A model generated the notes under the pieces. The model was given only the letters and a program-made list of their open reading frames with translations. It was not told the DNA's origin and searched no databases. The position numbers and the translations under genes were made by a program. Shown here piece by piece: positions 6,610 through 11,665 of a DNA stretch of 11,665 bases. Origin of the DNA: DATCSE01 sp036568605. Lineage in GTDB: Bacteria; Pseudomonadota; Gammaproteobacteria; Burkholderiales; Burkholderiaceae_C. Location: contig DATCSE010000221.1 of assembly GCA_036568605.1 (NCBI GenBank), forward strand, positions 1 through 11,665. The letters are read 5' to 3'. Every line of letters begins with the position of its first letter. Position 1 is the stretch's first letter.

Positions 6610-7289
6610 GCCTTCTCCTTCTTGCCCATCGCGACGGCAGACACCGGCTTGCGGTTCTTCAGCTCGGCGACCCACTTGGTCACCGCCGGATCGCCGCCGG
6701 GCGAGAGCGCGAGGTAGCGGTCGTACAGCTCGAGCGCCTTCGCGCTGTCGCCGAGGTACAGGTCGTACAGGATGCCGAGGTTCAGCGTCGGCGCCGCGTA
6801 GTTCGCGTCCGCCGCGATCGCGCGCTGGTAGGCATCGCGCGCCTTGTCGAACTGGCCCTGCTGGCGGTAGGTGATGCCGAGCTGGTTCAGGTAGATCGGC
6901 TGGTTCGGGCTGAGCTTGACCGCCTGCTCGAGGTCGCTCGCCGATTCGGCCAGCTTGTTCTGCTGGCGGTGGATCACGCCGAGGTTCGCGTACGGGCCGC
7001 CGAGCTCGGGGTTCGATTGGGTCAATGCGCGAAACCCTCGCTCGGCTTCGTCGAGGCGGTTGGCGCGCAGCGCGCGCAGGGCATCGTCGAAGGCGCGCTG
7101 CACGGCGAGAGGAACGGGGGTGTCGTTCTGCGGCGCAGCGGCGGCGGGCTTGGTCGCGCCAGCGTTCGTGCTGCTGCTCGATGACGACGGCGTCACCGCA
7201 TCCTTCAGCGCCTTCATCGAATCGGTGACCGTCGCGCAGCCCGTGATCGACACGAGCAGCGCCATGGACAAGGATCTAGCGAATCGCAT
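6606..7289 (-). CDS. TPR-repeat lipoprotein (227 residues)
   Basis: The lipoprotein signal (MRFARSLSMALLVSITGC) ends in the lipobox I-T-G-Cys18. Position +2 is Ala, which by the usual Lol rule points to the outer membrane. A disordered Ser/Ala/Pro linker (about 33-60, with six Ser at 35-40) is followed by about four TPR units: 62-95, 97-130, 131-164 and 165-198 (for example PYANLGVIHRQQNKLAESA and YLNQLGITYRQQGQFDKA). TPRs are protein-docking scaffolds, so it probably binds other parts of the envelope machine, such as the larger TPR lipoprotein or the AgmX-like protein. The start at 7289 has a GAGGGAG site 6 nt upstream and overlaps the preceding gene by 14 bp. A longer form from 7352 would add a Cys/Arg-rich leader that spoils the signal peptide. 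It resembles PilF/PglI-type TPR lipoproteins only in general form. Confidence 0.92.
   Translation of the reverse strand: MRFARSLSMALLVSITGCATVTDSMKALKDAVTPSSSSSSTNAGATKPAAAAPQNDTPVPLAVQRAFDDALRALRANRLDEAERGFRALTQSNPELGGPYANLGVIHRQQNKLAESASDLEQAVKLSPNQPIYLNQLGITYRQQGQFDKARDAYQRAIAADANYAAPTLNLGILYDLYLGDSAKALELYDRYLALSPGGDPAVTKWVAELKNRKPVSAVAMGKKEKA
6615..6620 (-). promoter_or_regulatory. Strong ribosome binding site of the small secreted protein
   Basis: Minus-strand AAGGAG ends 5 nt before the ATG at 6609 and lies inside the last codons of the TPR lipoprotein gene. It is the best Shine-Dalgarno match I see in the window and fixes the start of the 112-residue protein. Confidence 0.75.
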
Positions 7290-10110
7290 CAATGGCTCCC
7301 TCGCTGCGCTCGTTCTTGCCGTACCGCACCGGCCGCAATTCGCGCAGCGCATCGAAACTGCTCTTCACCCACCGGTCGTAGATCCCGCTGTTCGCGCGCC
7401 GTGCATTCAGCTCGTGCAGCTCGGTCGCCTTCTCCTCGAACGGGAACGCCTGCTCCTCGAGCATCACGTTGTATTGCTCGAGCTCCAGCTTGTTCAGCTT
7501 CTTCGGCCGCTCGGAGGTCATCAGCGCCTTGCCGAAGTCGCGGTAGACGGTCGCGGTGCGGTACGTCGCCGCGGTGCTGACGTCGGCCACGCCGTAGTCG
7601 GCCGCGACCGCATAGGCCTTCAGCGCCTCTTCCATCTTGGCCTTCTTCAGCGCGAGGCTCTTCTTCAGCGGCTCGACCAGCGCAATGCGGCGGTACTGCT
7701 CGGCCACCGGCTCGGCCAGCGCGAGCGCGGCGCTCGCGCCGAGGTAGCGCGTGCGGTCGGTGCGGGCATCGCCGCCGTTCTGGTCGGCGTTGTAGATGTC
7801 CTTCATCAGCGCGAGCTCGCGCGCGGCGTTGCCGTCGTCCTTCGCGAGCTTCGCCAAGCGCCAGCGCGCTTCGAGCGCCGGCGGCAGCGGCTGCGGATAC
7901 TGCGCCAGATACCGGTCGTAGGCCTTGGTCGCCGCGGGCCGCGCGTTGCCCTTCTCGTAGAACTCGGCGGCCTGCCACAGCGCATCGCGCGCGATCTTCG
8001 GGTCCTTGCTCGAGGCCGCGAGCCGCTCGTACTCGCCGGCCGCGCCGGCCCACTGGCCCTTCTCGGTGTACGCGACCGCGAGCTTGCTGCTGACGTCGGC
8101 CTGCAGCGGGTGATTCGGGAAGCGCTGGCGGAAGTCCTCCAGCGTCTTCGCGGCGCCGTCCCAGTCCTTCATCGAGATCATCGCGGCGGCCGCGTCGTAC
8201 TGCGCCGCGGCGCGCACGCTCGATTGCGGCGCGACCGTGCCGACGCGCTGGAACGCGGCGACCGCGTCGCTCGCCTTGCCGGCTGCGCGTGCCTGCTCGC
8301 CCTGCTTGTAGATCGAGGCGGCCTGGCGCTCGACCAGCTCGTTGCGCGCCGCGTCCTTCTCGGGCACCAGCTTCAGCACCTCGGCGTACTGCTTCTCCGA
8401 CTGATCGAACGCGCCGCGCTCGAACGAGGTGTGCGCGAGCACGGTCCACGCGACGCGGCGCTGCGCATCGGCCGCGGCGGGCTTCAGTTCCAGCACGCGC
8501 TGCGCGACGGCGGCGGCCTGCTCGCCGTCCTTCAGCGCGTAGAGCTTGTCGGCGGCATCGGCCAGCACCGGGCCGGCGCGCGAGTCGGACGGGAACGCCT
8601 CGGCAAAGCGCAAGGCGCTCGCGACGCTCGCACGCTGCAGCGCCGGCTGCTCGGCCGCGGATGCCTTCTTCTGCTGCTGCGCATACGCGAGCAGCGCGGC
8701 ATAACCGGCATCGGCGCTCTTGTCGTGCTTCGGGTAGCCGTACGCGGCCTTCTCGTACTCGACGCTGGCGTCGGCGTACTGCGCGTTCTCGTACAGCAGC
8801 TCGGCGAGCAGGAAGTTGTGCTGCGCGGCCTGCGGGTCGTTCGGGAACGACGCGAGGTATTCGCGGTACCAGCGAATCGCCTCCTGGTAGTCGGCGCTTG
8901 CCTTGCTCTTCTGCGCGCTTGCGTGGTAGTGCTGCGCGAGCTCGGCGACGTGCGTCTTCACGAGCGGCTGTGCCTTCTCCCAGCCCTGCGGGTTGGCCTT
9001 GCGGAACTCGCTGGTCGAGCCGTAGCGCGCGACGTATTCCTTCTTCGCGTCCAGCGCCAGCGTCGCGAAGCCGTTCTTCTCGTAGATCTCGATCACGCGC
9101 GCCTGCAGCTGCGGCGCCTGCGCATGCAGCGGGTTGCGGCGCGCGAACAGGCCGAAGGTGTCGGCCGCGTCCTTCACGCGCTCCTGCTTGATGTAGAGCT
9201 CGCCCAGCTGCTCGTAGACGCGGAACTCGTACGACTTGCGGATCGGTGTATCGACGTAAGGCGGGATCGATTCGGCACCCTGCAGGTTCGCCAGGCTGAT
9301 GCTGGCGACGCGGAACGTGTCCTCGACCAGCTCGCGATCGGCGCGGGTCAGGTCCTTCAGCGACTCGATGCCGGCTTCGCCCTCGCGGTTCCCCACCTTG
9401 ACGTCCAGCACGCCGAAGAACGAGCGCAAGCCCTCCTCGAGCCGGCCCTGCTTGAACAGCGACCAGCCGTGCATGTACAGCGCGCGGTCGTGGTACGGGT
9501 TCTCGGCCCCGGCCGCGAGCACTGTCGAGTACGCCTTCTCGGCGTTCGGGTAGTCGCGCGCGCTGAACAGCAGCTCGCCGCGGCGGAACTGCGCCTCGTC
9601 GCGGTACTTGGTGGACGGGTAATCCTTAGTCAGCTTGTTGAGCGTCTTCAGCGCTGCCTCCAGATCGCCGCCCTGCTCGTAGGCGCGCGAGAGCTGGTAC
9701 AGCACGCGGTCGTTGCCCGGGTCGTCCGGGTAGGTCTTCAGGTAATCCTGGTAGCGCGCGATCGCGGTCTTGTAGTCGGGACCGTTCGCGCCCTGGCCGG
9801 TCACGCTTTTCGTGTCGGCGCTGTCCATCTCCAGGTCGCCGATGCGGCGCATCGCCTCGGCGCGCTGCGGCGCCCGCGGCGTCTGCGCGGTGACGTCGAG
9901 GAACTTCTTGTATGCCGTGATCGCCTGCTCTTCGTTCGCGCTGACGCCGGCGTCCTTCTCGACTGCGACGGTGCGGCCGGCCAGCGTCTTCAGCGTCGGC
10001 TCGTTGTCGGGCGTGGTGCCGCGCTTGCTCGCGCAGGCAGCCAGCAGACAGGCCAGCGCGATCGCGCTCAGGCTGCGGCTCAGGCCTACTCGCTCAGGGC
10101 TTGGCCGCAT
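7276..10110 (-). CDS. Large TPR-repeat lipoprotein (944 residues)
   Basis: The signal segment SLSAIALACLLAAC gives a lipobox L-A-A-Cys26 with Ala at +2, so an outer-membrane lipoprotein facing the periplasm is expected. Almost the whole mature protein is TPR-like helical repeats. Clear units include AIARYQDYLKTYPDDP, AEKAYSTVLAAG, YEQLGELYIKQERVKDAAD, AIRWYREYLASFPNDPQAA, YAEVLKLVPEKDAAR and AYDRYLAQYPQPLPP. The C-terminal 150 residues switch to a charged helical region (SLALKKAKMEEALKAYA, RPKKLNKLELEQYNVMLEE). The size and layout recall AglT/PglI-type TPR proteins of the myxobacterial motility complex, but the family match is only general. An ATG at 10119 would add three residues. I prefer 10110 because AAGGA lies 8 nt upstream of it. 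The gene overlaps the preceding gene by 17 bp and the following one by 14 bp. Confidence 0.9.
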   Translation of the reverse strand: MRPSPERVGLSRSLSAIALACLLAACASKRGTTPDNEPTLKTLAGRTVAVEKDAGVSANEEQAITAYKKFLDVTAQTPRAPQRAEAMRRIGDLEMDSADTKSVTGQGANGPDYKTAIARYQDYLKTYPDDPGNDRVLYQLSRAYEQGGDLEAALKTLNKLTKDYPSTKYRDEAQFRRGELLFSARDYPNAEKAYSTVLAAGAENPYHDRALYMHGWSLFKQGRLEEGLRSFFGVLDVKVGNREGEAGIESLKDLTRADRELVEDTFRVASISLANLQGAESIPPYVDTPIRKSYEFRVYEQLGELYIKQERVKDAADTFGLFARRNPLHAQAPQLQARVIEIYEKNGFATLALDAKKEYVARYGSTSEFRKANPQGWEKAQPLVKTHVAELAQHYHASAQKSKASADYQEAIRWYREYLASFPNDPQAAQHNFLLAELLYENAQYADASVEYEKAAYGYPKHDKSADAGYAALLAYAQQQKKASAAEQPALQRASVASALRFAEAFPSDSRAGPVLADAADKLYALKDGEQAAAVAQRVLELKPAAADAQRRVAWTVLAHTSFERGAFDQSEKQYAEVLKLVPEKDAARNELVERQAASIYKQGEQARAAGKASDAVAAFQRVGTVAPQSSVRAAAQYDAAAAMISMKDWDGAAKTLEDFRQRFPNHPLQADVSSKLAVAYTEKGQWAGAAGEYERLAASSKDPKIARDALWQAAEFYEKGNARPAATKAYDRYLAQYPQPLPPALEARWRLAKLAKDDGNAARELALMKDIYNADQNGGDARTDRTRYLGASAALALAEPVAEQYRRIALVEPLKKSLALKKAKMEEALKAYAVAADYGVADVSTAATYRTATVYRDFGKALMTSERPKKLNKLELEQYNVMLEEQAFPFEEKATELHELNARRANSGIYDRWVKSSFDALRELRPVRYGKNERSEGAIDAIR
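7296..7302 (-). promoter_or_regulatory. Ribosome binding site of the 227-residue TPR lipoprotein
   Basis: Minus-strand GAGGGAG ends 6 nt before the ATG at 7289, within the 3' end of the upstream gene. It decides the start in favour of the lipoprotein signal. Confidence 0.7.
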
Positions 10111-11665
10111 GGTCTGCATCCTTGCTCGCGGCCGTGCTGCCGCCGGGGGTCGCGCGGTCGTAGAGCTGCGCGACCGCGAAACGCGCCTGGGTCGTGTAGA
10201 CCGCGAGGCGCTCCTTCTGCTGCGTCAGCGCGGCGACCGCGATGTCCTGCACGACGCCCTGCTGCTCCTTGCTCAGCGCGGCGACGCGCGGAATCATCAC
10301 GTCCAGCAACGGCGTCAGCGCGGCGATGCGCTTGCCGAAACGCTCGAAGCGCGCCGGCTCGTCGCGCTGCGCCTGTGCGAGCTCGGCGTCCAGACGCTGG
10401 GCCTGCTCGATCTGCGCATCGATCGCGGTCAGATCCTTCTTCGCGTCCCAGACGCGCGCAGGGAAGTCCTGCGCGAGCTGCCAGGTCAGCGCACCGGCCG
10501 CGAGCCGTGCGCGCTCGCGCAGCGGCGCCAGTTCGGCATCGTCGCCGCCGTTCTTCAACGCGGCCTGCACGTCGGCCAGCCGCTGCAGCAGTTCGGTCTG
10601 CTTCGCATCGGCGAACGCATGACCGTCGGCATCGCGCTCGCCGGTCGCGATCTCGGCGGCCACCGCGTCGCGGCGCTTGCGCAGCGCGGCCAGGTCGATC
10701 TCGCTGCGCTGCTGGCGGATCTGCGGCAGCCGCTCGGCATACGCCTTCTTGCGGTTGTCCAGCATGTCCTGGAACACGGTCAGCTTCTCGCGCCAGTCGT
10801 CCAGGTTCTTCGCGAGGAAGCGCAGGTCGCGGTAGTTCTTGAACGCCTCCTGGAACTCATGCTGCGCGAGCACTTGCGTCAGGTGGTTCGCATGCGGCAT
10901 CTCGGGCAGGTCGCGGATGTTCCAGAACCAGCCCATCTCGTCGCCGGGGTTGCGCTCGATCAGCGCCTCGACCAGCGTGCCGGTGCGGATCGCCTTGATC
11001 GATTCGTCCAGGCTGGTGCTCTCGCGGTCGAACGTGGCGATCGCGTCCTGGTAGCGATCGAGCGACTGCCCATAGGCGCCGAGCTCGGCATACGCATACG
11101 GCACCGCGATGCGTGCCTCCAGCGCGGCCGAATCGCTGACGTCGCGCTGCGCGAGCTCGATCCACGGCACCAGCGCGAGCTTCGGGTCCTTCAGCGAGGC
11201 CGCGGCCCAGCCGAAGCCCAGCAGCGCCTTGTTCGCATGCAGGCTCTTCAGGCGCACGCGCTCGAGGTAGGTGCGTGCGTCTTTCGCGCGGTTCTCGGTC
11301 AGCGCGGCGAAGCCCAGCGCGACGTTCGCGCGGTCGCGCAGGCTGCGGTACTCCTCGTTTTCGGCGCTGCTGCGGCCCAGCTCATCGAGCACCGTGGTGC
11401 CGCGCGCCGTGTCGCCGGACTTGATCAGCGCGATGCCGAGGTTGTAGCGCGCATAACGCGCGCCCGGCGTCTTCGCGTCGACGGCCTCGAGCGCGCCGGC
11501 CGCGCCGGCGTAGTCGCCGCGTGCCATCAGGATGTTGGCCTGCAGCAGCGCACGTTCCTCGCGCAGCTCGGGCGGCAGATGATTCTCGATGCGCGCGATC
11601 GCATCCTGCGCCTGGTCCAGGTAGCCGCGCTGGTAGCGGATCTTCGCGAGGAAGAACCACGCGCG
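10094..11665 (-). CDS. TPR and coiled-coil protein of the motor operon (5' end cut by window edge)
   Basis: The frame is open from the right edge to the TGA at 10094 (523 residues visible). The ATG at 11527 is internal, because TPR sequence continues upstream of it (AWFFLAKIRYQRGYLDQAQD). Visible residues 1 to about 215 are TPR-like repeats (RYNLGIALIKSGDTARGTTV, ALEARIAVPYAYAELGAYGQ). A conserved-looking Trp-rich segment follows (NPGDEMGWFWNIRDLPEMPH, about 239-258). Then comes a long charged helical region, about 280-490, likely coiled coil (IRQQRSEIDLAALRKRRDAV, QIEQAQRLDAELAQAQRDEP), ending in TQARFAVAQLYDRA. The signal peptide, if any, is outside the window. Being first in the visible cluster and overlapping the large TPR lipoprotein gene by 17 bp, it probably encodes a periplasmic partner of that protein. 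The operon promoter should lie further right. Confidence 0.85.
   Translation of the reverse strand, partial: RAWFFLAKIRYQRGYLDQAQDAIARIENHLPPELREERALLQANILMARGDYAGAAGALEAVDAKTPGARYARYNLGIALIKSGDTARGTTVLDELGRSSAENEEYRSLRDRANVALGFAALTENRAKDARTYLERVRLKSLHANKALLGFGWAAASLKDPKLALVPWIELAQRDVSDSAALEARIAVPYAYAELGAYGQSLDRYQDAIATFDRESTSLDESIKAIRTGTLVEALIERNPGDEMGWFWNIRDLPEMPHANHLTQVLAQHEFQEAFKNYRDLRFLAKNLDDWREKLTVFQDMLDNRKKAYAERLPQIRQQRSEIDLAALRKRRDAVAAEIATGERDADGHAFADAKQTELLQRLADVQAALKNGGDDAELAPLRERARLAAGALTWQLAQDFPARVWDAKKDLTAIDAQIEQAQRLDAELAQAQRDEPARFERFGKRIAALTPLLDVMIPRVAALSKEQQGVVQDIAVAALTQQKERLAVYTTQARFAVAQLYDRATPGGSTAASKDADHAAKP
10119..10123 (-). promoter_or_regulatory. Ribosome binding site choosing the start of the 944-residue TPR lipoprotein
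   Basis: Minus-strand AAGGA lies 8 nt before the ATG at 10110. It directly abuts the alternative ATG at 10119, too close to serve it, so the shorter start is favoured. Confidence 0.55.

Noticed and set aside
4987..6717. Plus-strand open frame of 576 codons across the ExbB and ExbD genes
   Set aside because: It spans several confident minus-strand genes and their gaps, and its composition (Arg/His/Gln-rich) is typical of reverse-strand artefacts at high GC.
3249..7289. Classical Tol-Pal operon
   Set aside because: TolQ/TolR-like genes are present, but there are two ExbDs, an AgmX/PglI-type C-domain rather than TolA, and no TolB or Pal within the window.
6916..10842. A very long plus-strand open frame (1308 codons) opposite the TPR genes
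   Set aside because: Its product is a low-complexity Arg/Leu/Ala-rich sequence without domains. It is a GC-skew shadow of the minus-strand TPR genes, which have signal peptides, repeats and ribosome sites.
10094..11527. Start of the right-hand TPR gene at the ATG at 11527
   Set aside because: The same frame stays open to the window edge, and the 46 upstream codons read as good TPR sequence, so this Met is internal.

Overview
The window is a high-GC (about two-thirds GC by eye), gene-dense stretch. All ten genes lie on the minus strand, so transcription runs from the right edge (11665) to the left edge (1). Composition, lipoprotein signals and gene content suggest a high-GC proteobacterium. 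Burkholderiales or Xanthomonadales-type lineages are my best guess, but no marker in the window fixes the taxon. There are no RNA genes, insertion sequences, CRISPR arrays, origins or gene-free stretches over 300 bases. The longest gap between genes is 54 bp.

Region A (11665 to 3249) is one tight eight-gene cluster that looks like an energised cell-envelope machine of the ExbBD/TolQR type. In transcription order it holds: a TPR plus coiled-coil protein (5' end cut by the window); a 944-residue TPR lipoprotein; a 227-residue TPR lipoprotein; a 112-residue secreted protein of unknown function; a MotA/TolQ/ExbB proton-channel subunit; an ExbD/TolR-like protein whose usual transmembrane Asp is Asn; a second ExbD/TolR-like protein that keeps the Asp; and a TonB-like transducer with a proline-rich and glycine-rich linker and an AgmX/PglI-type C-terminal domain. 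Most neighbours overlap or nearly touch (two ATGA overlaps, overlaps of 14 and 17 nt), so co-transcription and translational coupling are likely. The inferred working model is that ExbB plus two unlike ExbDs form an inner-membrane motor, the AgmX-like protein carries force across the periplasm, and the TPR lipoproteins are outer-membrane or periplasmic partners. This resembles the Agl/AgmX/PglI machinery of myxobacteria and TonB2-type systems with TPR partners more than classical Tol-Pal, since neither TolB nor Pal is seen.

Region B (3218 to 1) follows after only 30 bp. It encodes a SWIM zinc-finger protein and then, 6 bp later, a long protein resembling the DUF6493 family that runs off the left edge after 620 codons. 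This pair is known from MoxR-ATPase/vWA-associated gene neighbourhoods. It uses TTG leucine codons far more than the motor genes do and is probably a separate functional module that may read through from the motor operon. A five-codon mini-ORF with a good ribosome site overlaps the SWIM start codon.

The most interesting points are the paired ExbD proteins of which one lacks the proton-carrying Asp, the orphan 112-residue secreted protein held inside the motor operon, and the direct abutment of an envelope motor with a SWIM/DUF6493 module.
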